DNA of 64,000 nucleotides from Amycolatopsis lexingtonensis (GCF_014873755.1 NZ_JADBEG010000001.1:64501-128500), one strand, 5' to 3'; numbered from the stretch's first letter, positions 41,824 through 50,579 are shown. Notes: a model not told the origin generated them from the sequence alone. Made by a program: numbers and translations.

Positions 41824-42804
41824 CTACGACCCGAGCGCGGCCGGCGATTCCGCCTCCGGGATCAGCAGCCGGGGCGCGCCGGTGCCGTCGGCCGGCACCG
41901 ACCAGACGTCGGCGTGGCCCGGCCCGCGCGCCACGCCGTAGCCGATCGTGTGGTCGTCGAGCCAGGCCGGCTGGTCGTCCACGCTGCGGGTCTCCGCCAG
42001 CGGCGTCACCTTCGAGGCCGCCAGGTCCAGCACCGACAGCCGCCAGCCGCGGGCCGGGTCGCCGTCCACCGCGGCCTTGAACGCCACCCGCGTGCCGTCC
42101 GGGGACAGCGACGGGCATTCGACGTTTTCCCGGATCGTGCGGATCGTGTGCGCGGCGAAGTCGCCCGCGACGAGGTACCGGTGACCCGCGGACGACATCG
42201 TCGCGTAGAAGTGGCGGTCGTCGGCGGTGAACGTGACGCCCCAGAAGTTGAGGTCGGCCGCCTGGTACGGCTTGCCGTCGAGGGTCACCGCGTAGTCCTC
42301 GAGCGTGCCGGCCAGGTCGCCGGTCGCGGTGTCCAGGATGCCGGCGCGGGTGGAGAACATGCCGCCGTTGTAGGAATCCCCGGTCACGAACACCGTCCAC
42401 GCGAGCATCCGCCCGTCCGCCGACACGCGCGCCCGGTTTGGCAGCCCGACGAGCGGGATCTCGCGCTTGGACGTCAGTTGCGCGTCCAGCACCGCCAGCT
42501 GGTAGGTGGTCAGGTCGCCGTCCGGGCGCAGGCAGAGCCCGGTGCCGCCGGCGGCGTACACCCGGCTGCAGGACAGCGGCGAGACCGTCCGTGGGCCGCC
42601 CGGATCGGTGGTGGACACCGTCGCGATGTGCCCGCGGTCGGCGTCGGCCGTGCTGCGGAACAGCAGCCGCGGGCCGGGGGAGAGGCTGATCGCGCCGGTC
42701 GCGGTGACGTCGTGGCCGCGCGCGCTCGCGAACCCGACGTACGCGACCGCCGCACCGGCCAGCACGAGCACGCCGGCGACGGCGATCAGGATCCGGACCT
42801 TCAT
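41824..42804 (-). CDS. Membrane-anchored beta-propeller (TolB-like) protein
   Basis: This 326-residue protein has an N-terminal signal anchor (about 5-27). The body has repeating four-strand blades with TolB/WD40-like-PD40 signatures such as ARVSADGRMLAWTVF, VTFTADDRHFYATMS and CPSLSPDGTRVAFKAA. A scaffold or sensor role outside the membrane is likely; no enzyme motif. The ATG overlaps the stop of the MFS gene (ATGA), making it the last gene of a phosphoesterase-MFS-propeller operon. Confidence 0.8.
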   Translation of the reverse strand: MKVRILIAVAGVLVLAGAAVAYVGFASARGHDVTATGAISLSPGPRLLFRSTADADRGHIATVSTTDPGGPRTVSPLSCSRVYAAGGTGLCLRPDGDLTTYQLAVLDAQLTSKREIPLVGLPNRARVSADGRMLAWTVFVTGDSYNGGMFSTRAGILDTATGDLAGTLEDYAVTLDGKPYQAADLNFWGVTFTADDRHFYATMSSAGHRYLVAGDFAAHTIRTIRENVECPSLSPDGTRVAFKAAVDGDPARGWRLSVLDLAASKVTPLAETRSVDDQPAWLDDHTIGYGVARGPGHADVWSVPADGTGAPRLLIPEAESPAALGS

Positions 42805-44045
42805 GCGGCAGCCTTCCGAGGGGAGAGGACGGCGAACGTCACGCCGATCGCGACGACCGCCGCGCCCGCGGCGACGCCGATCGCGAGCTCGGCGCCCCAG
42901 AACTGCCAGGCCAGTCCGAAGAGGACGGACGAGGTGAAGTACGCGAGCGCCTGGACGGTCTGCACGAGCGAAATCCCCGTGGTGCGCAACGACTCCGGCA
43001 GCAGCGGACCGGCCAGTGCCATCAGCACGCCGTCCGTCGCCGCGTAGAAGGTGCCGTACAACGCCAGCGCCAGCGCGAACAACGGCCACCCTGACACCGG
43101 CCCGGCCAGCAGCAGGTAGACGACGGCCAGCGCGCCGTACCCGCCGAGCACCACGGGCAGCCGCCCGATCCGGTCGGCCAGCGCGCCCAGCGGCGCGGCG
43201 AGCAGGAGGTAGCTGAGGTTGGTGCCCACCGCCAGCAGCGGGAACCAGCCGGTGGCGATGTCTTCCTTGTGCTGCAGCAGCAGGTAGACGAACCCGTCGC
43301 CGACCGTGGCCAGCCCGAGCACGCACGCCGCCACCAGCAGCCGTCGCACGCCGCTGCCGCGCAACAGGGCCGCCGCCGCGCGCGGGGAGACCGTCTTCGG
43401 ATCACTGCGCGGGGTCCGGTGGTCGCGGACGAACAGCACCAGCAGCAGCACGCCGATCGCGGCGACGCAGAAGCTGACGACGAACACGGCGTCGAAGGCG
43501 TCGGGCTCGGCGGCGCCGACCGCGGCGAGCACGGCGAGCGCGACCAGCGGGCCGGCGAACGCGCCGACGCTGTCCATCGCGCGGTGCACGCCGAACGCCC
43601 GGCCGAGCAGCGGTTCGGGCGCGGACAACGTGATCAGCGCGTCGCGCGGCGCCGTCCGCAGGCCTTTGCCGGTGCGGTCGAGCGTGATGACCGCGCCGAT
43701 CGCGGCGGCCGACGCCCCGGCGGCGAGCAGGCCGAGCTTCGCGACCGCGGACAGCGCGTACCCCGCGCCGGCCACGACCTTGCGCCGCCGGACCCGGTCG
43801 GCGACGTACCCGCCGACGATCCGCAGCAACGCCGTCGCGCCGGTGTAGAGGCCGTCGACCAGCCCGTACGCGGCGGGGCTGAGGTGCAGGCCGAGCACCA
43901 GGTAGACCGGCAGGATCGCGGTGACCATCTCCGAGGAGACGTCGGTGACCAGGCTGACCGCGCCGAGCGCGAAGACGTTCGCGCCGACCGCCGAGAGCTT
44001 GCCCTTCGCGGCGTGCTCTCGGCGGCCGATGGTGGAGAGGTACAC
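42801..44045 (-). CDS. MFS transporter
   Basis: This 414-residue protein has 11-12 hydrophobic segments. LVTDVSSEMVTAILPVYL, YGLVDGLYTGATALLRI and the cytoplasmic GLRTAPRDALI are typical of the MFS subgroup near the tetracycline/fosmidomycin exporters. It begins at a GTG five bases after the phosphoesterase stop and overlaps the propeller gene. The substrate is unknown; export of a phosphate-containing or lipid compound would fit the neighbour but is speculative. Confidence 0.82.
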   Translation of the reverse strand: MYLSTIGRREHAAKGKLSAVGANVFALGAVSLVTDVSSEMVTAILPVYLVLGLHLSPAAYGLVDGLYTGATALLRIVGGYVADRVRRRKVVAGAGYALSAVAKLGLLAAGASAAAIGAVITLDRTGKGLRTAPRDALITLSAPEPLLGRAFGVHRAMDSVGAFAGPLVALAVLAAVGAAEPDAFDAVFVVSFCVAAIGVLLLVLFVRDHRTPRSDPKTVSPRAAAALLRGSGVRRLLVAACVLGLATVGDGFVYLLLQHKEDIATGWFPLLAVGTNLSYLLLAAPLGALADRIGRLPVVLGGYGALAVVYLLLAGPVSGWPLFALALALYGTFYAATDGVLMALAGPLLPESLRTTGISLVQTVQALAYFTSSVLFGLAWQFWGAELAIGVAAGAAVVAIGVTFAVLSPRKAAA

Positions 44046-44050
44046 GCGGG

Positions 44051-44923
44051 TTACTGCCAGACGTCGAGGATCGGCGACTTGCTCGCGGCGCCGCCGATGC
44101 CCGGCAGGCCGTAGGACGCCTCGATCGTGCGCAGCACGGTGTAGTGGTTGATCGATTCGCTGTAGCTGCCGACCTTGACGTTCGCACCGGTGAACGTGGT
44201 GAAGATCTGGTTCACCGACGTGCCGCTGTCCTCGTCGAAGGTGGTGATCAGCAGGCTGTTGTGGGTCTTGGCCCACTGCGCGTAGGCGTCGAGGTGGTTC
44301 TTCAGCCAGGTGTCGCCGGTGCTGATGCTGCAGTCGTGCATGTCGTTGCACATATCGGGCGTGACGAACGAAACGGTCGGGAGCTGGGTGAAGTCCGACG
44401 GGAAGCTCGAGAACCGGACATTGCTGGCGGCCGGGACGTTCGAGAAGTCGACCCAGCTGTTGTGCTTCCGGCGGTAGGTGCCGCTGGAGCAGCCGGTGTA
44501 GCCGTCGGACGGCATGGCTTCGGAGTAGCCGGTGAACGTCTTGCCCGCGCCGATCAGCTGCTGGCCGAGGTTGGCCTTCGCGCCGAGGTTCGCGGGGCAG
44601 CTGTCGTCGGTGACGCCCTGCGTCGCGCCCGAAAAGAGGGCGACGTAGTTGGGCTGGCTCGGGTGGGTGATCGCGAAGGAGTTCGTGAACTTCGCGCTCT
44701 GCGAGGCGAGGGTGTTGAAGTAGGGCGCGCTGGAACTGCCGTTGATCGAGGAGTACTTCTTGTTCTCGAACATCACCAGGACGATGTGGTCGAACGCCGG
44801 GACGGCCGCCGCGGCCGGCTGCACGGCGGGCTCCCCCTCCCGGGTGACGACCGCGGCCGTGACCGCGCCCGCCGTGACGAGCGCGGCGGCGGTGAACACG
44901 GCGGCGATCCGCTTGCGGATCAT
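44051..44923 (-). CDS. Secreted phosphoesterase (PF04185, acid phosphatase/phospholipase C-like)
   Basis: This 290-residue exported protein has an N-terminal signal (about 1-25, IRKRIAAVFTAAALV). The PF04185 blocks are present: FDHIVLVMFENKKYSSI (metal site), APYFNTLASQ, THPSQPNYVALFSG (nucleophile/metal region), SFVTPDMCNDMHDC and ITTFDEDSG. It is expected to hydrolyse phosphate esters outside the membrane. GGAGG lies five bases before the ATG. First gene of a three-gene operon. The 237-bp gap in front contains TTGACA at 45109-45114 on the plus strand, but no matching -10 box. Confidence 0.88.
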   Translation of the reverse strand: MIRKRIAAVFTAAALVTAGAVTAAVVTREGEPAVQPAAAAVPAFDHIVLVMFENKKYSSINGSSSAPYFNTLASQSAKFTNSFAITHPSQPNYVALFSGATQGVTDDSCPANLGAKANLGQQLIGAGKTFTGYSEAMPSDGYTGCSSGTYRRKHNSWVDFSNVPAASNVRFSSFPSDFTQLPTVSFVTPDMCNDMHDCSISTGDTWLKNHLDAYAQWAKTHNSLLITTFDEDSGTSVNQIFTTFTGANVKVGSYSESINHYTVLRTIEASYGLPGIGGAASKSPILDVWQ

Positions 44924-45160
44924 GGGGTCCTCCAGCGTGTGGTGGGTGCGGGCGCCTCATGATGCTCACGCCGGAGGACGGGTGCGTGCCGTGTCGTGGT
45001 CCGGTTGGTGAACACCAGGAAACCTTCGGCGGACAACGGAAAGAGTGGGTTAATGGCTTTCCGGTGTCAACCTCCTTTGGTAGGTGTCCACAATGGCCGG
45101 TCAGGGAGTTGACAGGTCGCTCCCAGCTCGTTCAAAGGAACGGCGCCGAAACTCGGTCAC

Positions 45161-45409
45161 ATGGACCACACGACGGCAAGCAGGACCGCTCACCGGGAAC
45201 GGGGTCGCCGCAAGGCCGCCCTGGCCACGGCCGTGGCCGCCCTGCTGGGCGCGGCCGCCGCCGGCGCGATCGGCTTCGGCCTGTCGTCGGCGAACGCGGA
45301 CACAGTGCAGAACACGACGACTTCGGGTGACCAGGAACAGCTGCAGGCCCCGGACAGCGGCCTCGGCGCCGGTTCCGGCTCCGCGCACACGGGCTCGGGT
45401 GCCTCGTGA
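45161..45409 (+). CDS. Small exported/membrane protein leading the redox cluster
   Basis: This 82-residue protein has a basic N-terminus (RTAHRERGRRKAALATA), one hydrophobic helix (about 20-43), and a short Gly/Ser/Thr-rich tail outside the membrane (DTVQNTTTSGDQEQLQAPDS). The motif that ApbE flavinylates, D-x-[S/T]-G-A-[S/T], is not present as such, although TTTSGD is loosely similar. Its stop overlaps the ApbE start (GTGA), so it is synthesised with the flavin transferase. Function unknown. Confidence 0.7.
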   Translation: MDHTTASRTAHRERGRRKAALATAVAALLGAAAAGAIGFGLSSANADTVQNTTTSGDQEQLQAPDSGLGAGSGSAHTGSGAS

Positions 45410-46338
45410 CGACCGCGGCGACGGCGTTCCGCGCCCTGGGCACGACGGCGGAGGTGGTGGTCACGGACCCGGCCCGGCTGAGCGTCGCGGCCGAGCTGCT
45501 GCACGAGGAGCTGGCCGCGATCGATCGGGCGTGCAGCCGGTTCCGGGCGGATTCGGAGATCTCGCGGCTGCACGAGCAGGCGGGGAAGCAGGTCCGGGTG
45601 GGGCCGTTGCTGGCGGAGGCACTGAGAGTCGCGCTGCGGGCGGCTCGGGTGAGTGAGGGGCTGGTCGACCCCACGGTCGGGTCGGCCGTGCGGGAGTTGG
45701 GGTACGACCGCGACTTCGCCGAGGTGGCGGCTCGTGAGTCCCGCTCGGCGCCGGGTCGGGACGATTTCGCCGCGCCGACACCCGCGCCCGGCTGGCACCG
45801 TGTCCTCTTCGATCCCGGGCAGCGCTTCGTCGTCCTGCCCCGTGGCATCCGCCTGGACCTCGGCGCCACCGCGAAAGCCCTCGCCGCCGACCGGGCCGCG
45901 CGGCGGATCCACTCCGTCGTCGGGTGCGGCACCCTCGTCAACCTCGGCGGGGACCTGCGGGCCGCCGGGCGCGGGCCGGTCGGCGGTTGGCAAGTCGCGC
46001 TGGCCGACGACCACGCCGGTGCCGTCGCCTCACCCGATGCCACCGTCGCGCTCCACCGAGACTTCGCCTTGGCCACCTCCGGGATCACCCGGCGGCGCTG
46101 GCGCCACGGCGGCCGGACGGTGCACCACATCGTCGACCCGCGGACCGGCGACGTGCCGGAATCCCGCTGGCGCACCGTGTCCGTCGCGGCAAAGTCCACT
46201 GTGGACGCCAACACCGCGGCGACCGCGGCGATCGTGCTCGGGACCACCGCACCGGACTGGCTGGCGCGGCGACGGCTCCCCGCGCGGCTCGTCGGGGTCG
46301 GCGGCGACGTCGTCACCACCGCGGGGTGGCCGTCGTGA
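45406..46338 (+). CDS. apbE: FAD:protein FMN transferase
   Basis: This 310-residue ApbE-family enzyme has FRALGTTAEVVV at the start, SRFRADSEISRLHE, the core GIRLDLGATAKALAADRAA, LVNLGGDLRAAG, TSGITRRRW and HHIVDPRTGD, and the metal-binding tail TVDANTAATAA. It transfers FMN from FAD onto a Thr of a partner. No signal peptide is evident, unlike many periplasmic ApbEs. Partners with an obvious FMN-binding motif are missing from the cluster. It overlaps genes on both sides by four bases. Confidence 0.9.
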   Translation: MTTAATAFRALGTTAEVVVTDPARLSVAAELLHEELAAIDRACSRFRADSEISRLHEQAGKQVRVGPLLAEALRVALRAARVSEGLVDPTVGSAVRELGYDRDFAEVAARESRSAPGRDDFAAPTPAPGWHRVLFDPGQRFVVLPRGIRLDLGATAKALAADRAARRIHSVVGCGTLVNLGGDLRAAGRGPVGGWQVALADDHAGAVASPDATVALHRDFALATSGITRRRWRHGGRTVHHIVDPRTGDVPESRWRTVSVAAKSTVDANTAATAAIVLGTTAPDWLARRRLPARLVGVGGDVVTTAGWPS

Positions 46339-46904
46339 GCGCCGCCGTCTGGTACTTCAGCCGCGCGACCGGGCTCGTCTCGCTCGTGCTGTTCACCGGC
46401 GTCGTCGTGCTCGGCGCGCTCGGCGCCGGCCGGTTCGCGACGCCCGGGTGGCCGCGGTTCACGATCGCCGCGGTGCACCGGAACCTCGCGCTGACCAGTC
46501 TCGCCTTCCTCGCCGCGCACATCGCGACGGCGGTGCTCGACGGCTACGTCCCGCTGGGCTGGCTCGACATCGTGCTCCCGTTCGGCGCGGGCTACCGGCC
46601 GTTCTGGGTGGGCCTCGGCGCCGTCGCGATCGACCTGCTGCTCGCGATCGTCGTGACCAGCCTGGTGCGGACCCGCTTGCCCGCGCGGGTGTGGCGCGCC
46701 GTGCACTGGCTGGCCTACCTCTGCTGGCCGGTCGCGCTGGTGCACGGCATCGGCCTGGCCGAGGACGACGCCGCGCGCGGCTGGATCGTCGCGCTCGACG
46801 TGCTGTGCGCGGTGGCCGTGCTCGGCGCCGTCGCCTACCGCGCCGGCGTGCAGCACGCCGATACCGAAACCCGCAAGCTCTCGCCGCTGGGAGGCACCCG
46901 ATGA
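46335..46904 (+). CDS. Haem-b membrane protein, ferric-reductase-like
   Basis: This 189-residue protein has five to six hydrophobic segments. Histidines are placed as in ferric reductase-like/YedZ-type cytochromes b: VHRNLALTSLAFLAAHI and VHWLAYLCWPVALVHGI each give a His pair about 14 residues apart. It lacks the FAD/NAD reductase domain of full ferric reductases, so electrons must come from a partner; the NuoF-like and ferredoxin proteins encoded next are candidates. GTG start in a GTGA overlap with apbE. Confidence 0.82.
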   Translation: MSAAVWYFSRATGLVSLVLFTGVVVLGALGAGRFATPGWPRFTIAAVHRNLALTSLAFLAAHIATAVLDGYVPLGWLDIVLPFGAGYRPFWVGLGAVAIDLLLAIVVTSLVRTRLPARVWRAVHWLAYLCWPVALVHGIGLAEDDAARGWIVALDVLCAVAVLGAVAYRAGVQHADTETRKLSPLGGTR

Positions 46905-48031
46905 GCGTCCTGCCCCCGCACCGGCTCGACCTGGCCGGGCACCGGCGCCGCAACGGCGTCGTGCCCTGGGTTGCCTACCACGGCGACGACGGCCGCGACC
47001 GGCTGGTGGAAGCCGTCGAGGCGGCCGGCCTGCGCGGCCGGGGCGGCGGTGGCTTCCCGACGGCGGTGAAGCTGCGCGCGGCCCGGTCGCGGCGCTCGAT
47101 CGTCGTCGCGAACGGCTGCGAAGGCGACCCGCTCAGCCGGAAGGACGCGGCGCTGCTGACGCTGGCCCCGCACCTCGTGCTGGACGGCCTGCAGCTCGCC
47201 GCGCACGCCATCGGCGCCGGCGAAACCGTGCTGTGCGTGCACGCGGGGAGTCCGGTGCTGCCGAGCGTCGCCGCGGCGCTGGCCGAGCGCGACGACCGCG
47301 TGCCGGTGCGGATCGCGGAGGTCCCGCGCCGGTACGTCGCCAGCGAGGAGAGCGCGCTCGTCCACTACCTGACGGCCGGCGACGCGCGGCCGCTGGGCAA
47401 GGAGCCGCGGCCCGCCGAACGGGGGGTGCGCGGCCGTCCGACGCTGGTGGACAACGTCGAGACCCTGGCGCAGCTCGCTTCGGTGGTGCTGCTCGGCCCG
47501 AGCCACTACCGCGCTGCCCGCACGGACCTGGTCACGGTGACCGGCGCGGTCCGCAACCCGGGCGTCTTCGAGCTGCCGTCGGGGCCGTCCCTGACGGCGG
47601 TGCTGGCCGCGGCCGGCGGCGAAACCGAGCCGGTGCAGGCGGTGCTCGTCGGCGGCTACGGCGGGACCTGGACGACCGACCTGCGGCTCGGGCTGTCAGG
47701 GATCCCGGCGGTGTACGCGCTGCCCGCGAGCGCGTGCGGGCTCGAGTACACGGCGAAGGTGCTGGCGTTCCTCGCGGCCGAGTCGGCCCGGCAGTGCGGC
47801 CCGTGCATGTTCGGCCTGCCCGCGATCGCGGCGGACTTCGCGGAGCTGGTGCGGGGCGGCCCGTCGGTGCCCCGGCTGGCCCACCGCCTCCCGCTGCTCA
47901 CCGGCCGCGGCGCGTGCGCCCACCCGGACGGCGCGGCCCGCCTGGCGTCGAGCGCGTTGCGCACGTTCGGCGCGGACGTGGCCACCCACCAGGCCGGCGG
48001 CCGGTGCCGGGTGCTGGAGGGAGTGGCGTGA
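46901..48031 (+). CDS. NuoF-like NADH:acceptor flavoprotein
   Basis: This 376-residue protein carries the complex-I 51-kDa fold: FMN/NADH site GLRGRGGGGFPTAVKL, ANGCEGDPLSRKD, YVASEESALVHYL, RPTLVDNVETLAQLA, an SLBB segment (VTGAVRNPGVFELPSG) and the cluster region ESARQCGPCMFG with a further Cys in GRGACAHPDG. In NuoF the motif is ESCGxCxPCR; here the first Cys is replaced, leaving three ligands. It likely oxidises NAD(P)H and passes electrons to the overlapping ferredoxin or membrane cytochrome. ATGA overlap upstream and GTGA overlap downstream. Confidence 0.88.
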   Translation: MSVLPPHRLDLAGHRRRNGVVPWVAYHGDDGRDRLVEAVEAAGLRGRGGGGFPTAVKLRAARSRRSIVVANGCEGDPLSRKDAALLTLAPHLVLDGLQLAAHAIGAGETVLCVHAGSPVLPSVAAALAERDDRVPVRIAEVPRRYVASEESALVHYLTAGDARPLGKEPRPAERGVRGRPTLVDNVETLAQLASVVLLGPSHYRAARTDLVTVTGAVRNPGVFELPSGPSLTAVLAAAGGETEPVQAVLVGGYGGTWTTDLRLGLSGIPAVYALPASACGLEYTAKVLAFLAAESARQCGPCMFGLPAIAADFAELVRGGPSVPRLAHRLPLLTGRGACAHPDGAARLASSALRTFGADVATHQAGGRCRVLEGVA

Positions 48032-48222
48032 ACCTCTCGGTGGACCCGATCGGCTGCCGCGGGCACGGCTTGTGCGCGGACCTGCTGCCGGAGCTCGTCC
48101 GGCTCGACGAATGGGGTTACCCGGTGCTGAAGCCGGGACCGGTGCCCCCGGAACTGACGGCGGACGCCCGCCGCGCGGCGAACGCCTGCCCCGCATTGGC
48201 TTTGCGGCTGAGGAAGGCGTAA
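48028..48222 (+). CDS. Small 3-cysteine ferredoxin
   Basis: A 64-residue ferredoxin with C-x5-C (GCRGHGLC, Cys10 and Cys16) and a remote C-P (ACPALAL), the pattern of [3Fe-4S] or labile [4Fe-4S] ferredoxins that often serve P450s. It starts in a GTGA overlap with the NuoF-like gene. The final gene of the cluster. Since both this protein and its flavoprotein partner have only three cluster cysteines, similar unusual clusters may form an electron chain. Confidence 0.9.
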   Translation: MNLSVDPIGCRGHGLCADLLPELVRLDEWGYPVLKPGPVPPELTADARRAANACPALALRLRKA

Positions 48223-48263
48223 TCCGCTCGTCCGACGACGACGTACTGGCTAACCTCCGGACC

Positions 48264-49001
48264 ATGGACCTCTACGACCGGATCCGCGGCGCCCGGCTCG
48301 TCGGTGTGCTCACCGGCGCCGGGATCTCGACCGCGTCGGGCATCCCCGACTACCGCGGGCCCGACGGCGTCTGGACTCGCTCGCCGAGTGCCGTCGACGC
48401 CTTCACGCTGACGAACTTCATGGCCGACGCCGCGGTGCGCGCGGAATTCTGGCGCACCTACACCGGCCACGCCGCCTGGCGGGCCGAGCCGAACGCGGCG
48501 CACCGCGCGCTGGCGGACCTCGACCGCTCGGGCACCGCCGTGCGCGTGCTCACCCAGAACGTCGACGGCCTGCACCAGCGGGCCGGGCTCGCCGCGCGCA
48601 AGGTCCTCGAACTCCACGGCAGCATGCACACCACGCGCTGCACCCGCTGCCCGGAGCGGCTGCCGACCCCCGAAGTGCTGGCCCGCGGCGAGGCCGACCC
48701 GCGCTGTTCCCGCTGTGGCGGGATCCTGCAGCCGGACATAGTCCTTTTCGGACAGATGCTGGACGGCGACCTGCTCGACCGCGCACGCGCCGTCGCGGCG
48801 GCGAGCGAGGTCTTCCTGGCCGTGGGCAGCTCGCTCCAGGTGGAGCCCGCCGCGTCGCTGTGCGCGGTGGCCGAGCAAGCCGGGGCGACGCTGGTGATCG
48901 TCAACCGCGACCCGACGCCGTACGACGAGACCGCCGACTTCGTGCTGCGCGGGGACATCGAGGTCGTCGTGCCGGAGTTGTGCGCCGCCCTGGTGCCCTG
49001 A
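48264..49001 (+). CDS. NAD-dependent protein deacylase (sirtuin)
   Basis: This 245-residue Sir2-family enzyme has GVLTGAGISTASGIPDYRG (NAD), TQNVDGLHQRAG, catalytic His in LELHGSMH, a four-Cys zinc site (C-T-R-C and C-S-R-C), PDIVLFGQML, and VGSSLQVEPAA. It removes acetyl or other acyl groups from lysines using NAD+. The ATG at 48264 is 41 bases after the ferredoxin stop, so it might be transcribed with the redox cluster, but no functional tie is visible. Confidence 0.93.
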   Translation: MDLYDRIRGARLVGVLTGAGISTASGIPDYRGPDGVWTRSPSAVDAFTLTNFMADAAVRAEFWRTYTGHAAWRAEPNAAHRALADLDRSGTAVRVLTQNVDGLHQRAGLAARKVLELHGSMHTTRCTRCPERLPTPEVLARGEADPRCSRCGGILQPDIVLFGQMLDGDLLDRARAVAAASEVFLAVGSSLQVEPAASLCAVAEQAGATLVIVNRDPTPYDETADFVLRGDIEVVVPELCAALVP

Positions 49002-49011
49002 GCACCCGCGC

Positions 49012-49305
49012 TCAGTCGAACGGGCCACCGGTCCGGGCGATGACGTGCTTGCGGACCCCGCCGCCCTCGAACGGCAGCCGTACCGAGGGTGGCGGGGCCG
49101 ACGCCCGCCACTCGGCGAGGACCTCCTCCGACTCCCAGTACTCGAAGATGTTCACCCGCCCCGGCTCGACCGGGTCCGGTGAGATCGAGACGTCGAGGCA
49201 GCCGGGGTGCCGGCGCGCCTCCTCGACGATGCGCTGGTGGCCGCGGACGAAGCGGTCGCGGTCGGCCGGGGCGACGTGCACCGGTCCGGCGATGATCACG
49301 GTCAT
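49012..49305 (-). CDS. ABM-domain (antibiotic biosynthesis monooxygenase-like) protein
   Basis: This 97-residue dimeric alpha-beta barrel of the ABM family has VIIAGPVHVAPADRDRFVRG, CLDVSISPDPVEPGRVNIFEYW and EEVLAEWRAS. Such proteins act as cofactor-free monooxygenases, haem-degrading enzymes or have unknown roles. AAAGGAG lies five bases upstream of the ATG. It lies 65 bases after the glycosyltransferase gene on the same strand and may share its transcript. Confidence 0.87.
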   Translation of the reverse strand: MTVIIAGPVHVAPADRDRFVRGHQRIVEEARRHPGCLDVSISPDPVEPGRVNIFEYWESEEVLAEWRASAPPPSVRLPFEGGGVRKHVIARTGGPFD

Positions 49306-49370
49306 GCGGGCTCCTTTCCCGGAGTGCCGGTCGTCCGGCCGATGAACGGCGCCCCGGGAAACCGACACCC

Positions 49371-50579
49371 TCAGGCGGACGTGAGCGGCGCCGTCGTCAG
49401 CAGGTGACCCGCCGCCACGCTCGCCCCGTCCGCGCGGACCTCGCCCGCGAACACCCGCGCGCGCGTGGCCACCGAAGGACGCAACGCGACCTCCAGCGCC
49501 GAAGTCAGCGCCGCGGCGGTCGGCACGCCCGGCTCCGTCGCGGCGCCGATGCCCAGGGATCGGACGCGGCCGGCGAAGTAGTGCTGGTCGTACATCTGCG
49601 GCACCACCACCTGGGGCGCGCCCGCGCGGGCCGCCGTCGTCGTCGTGCCCGCGCCGCCGTGGTGGACGACCGCCGCCACGCGGCGGAAGAGGGCCTGCTG
49701 GTTGACCTCGCCGACACTGAAGCAGTCCGGGTGCGTGGCGGCCGTGGCGAGGTCCGCCCAGCCGCGGGCGATGACCGCGCGGCGGCCGTGCGCGCGGGCC
49801 GAGGCCAGCATCGCCTCGGCGAGCTCGCCCGGGGCGCGCATGCTGCCGAAGCCGAAGTACACCGGCGGCTCGCCCGCGTCGAGGAACTCCGCCAGCCCGG
49901 GCGGCAGCGGCCGCTCGTCCGGCCACAGCCACGCACCCGTCTGGACGACGTGGGCGTCGCCCGGTTCGGGCCACGGGGCCAGCGCCGCGTCGGCCGCCAG
50001 CCAGGGGCGGCCGGAGAACACGTGCTCCGGCAGGTCCGTGACGGGTGGCTGGCCGGCCGCCGCGCGGTGTTCGTTGACCCGCACGCCGAAGAATGTGTTC
50101 CAGCGGTCCGCGTCTTCGGCCCAACGGGCGCGGTTTTCCGCTTTTCCGGGCGACCGCCACGGCATCGGGGGCGGCGCGTGCAAATCCGATGGCAGGGTGA
50201 TCGGGCAGAAACTCGCGTACACGTAGGCGGCGCCGCGCCGCTCGGCGATCGAGCGGGTGGCGAACTGCAGGGCACCGGCGGCGACGAGGACGTCGCAGCC
50301 CTCGGCCGCCACTGCGATCGTCTCGAACTGGGTCGTCACGGTGTCCTCGGCCGCCTTGCGGATCTGGTCCGGCGTAGGCGGAACCCGGTGCGCCGACGCG
50401 GTTCCGCGCAGGTGCGGGCCGATCGGCACGACGTCGAACCCGAGCTCGTCGAGCCAGTCCCGGAAGTCCGGCGGCACGCACAGCCGGACGTCCTGCCCGA
50501 GCGCTCTCAGTTCCGAGGCCAGCGCCACCACCGGCTGAACTTCGCCCCGCGAGCCGATCGTGGACAGCAGCACGCGCAT
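49371..50579 (-). CDS. GT1 glycosyltransferase, glycopeptide/macrolide type
   Basis: This 402-residue GT-B enzyme shows the vancomycin-group pattern: MRVLLSTIGSRGEVQPVVALA at the N-terminus (acceptor domain), PPVYFGFGSM at the interdomain linker, and VHHGGAGTTTTAARAGAPQVVVPQMYDQHYFAGRV (nucleotide-sugar domain). It would transfer a sugar from an NDP-sugar to a lipid or natural product. No biosynthetic cluster lies around it, so it may inactivate a macrolide-like compound or modify a glycolipid. GAGGGG precedes the ATG. Confidence 0.9.
   Translation of the reverse strand: MRVLLSTIGSRGEVQPVVALASELRALGQDVRLCVPPDFRDWLDELGFDVVPIGPHLRGTASAHRVPPTPDQIRKAAEDTVTTQFETIAVAAEGCDVLVAAGALQFATRSIAERRGAAYVYASFCPITLPSDLHAPPPMPWRSPGKAENRARWAEDADRWNTFFGVRVNEHRAAAGQPPVTDLPEHVFSGRPWLAADAALAPWPEPGDAHVVQTGAWLWPDERPLPPGLAEFLDAGEPPVYFGFGSMRAPGELAEAMLASARAHGRRAVIARGWADLATAATHPDCFSVGEVNQQALFRRVAAVVHHGGAGTTTTAARAGAPQVVVPQMYDQHYFAGRVRSLGIGAATEPGVPTAAALTSALEVALRPSVATRARVFAGEVRADGASVAAGHLLTTAPLTSA

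Noticed and set aside
45161..45409. The small protein as the standard ApbE substrate
   Set aside because: No D-x-[ST]-G-A-[ST] motif; TTTSGD is only a loose resemblance, so I kept it as unknown.
49012..50579. The edge of an antibiotic biosynthetic gene cluster
   Set aside because: Only an ABM protein and one glycosyltransferase are present; no synthase, deoxysugar or resistance genes follow.
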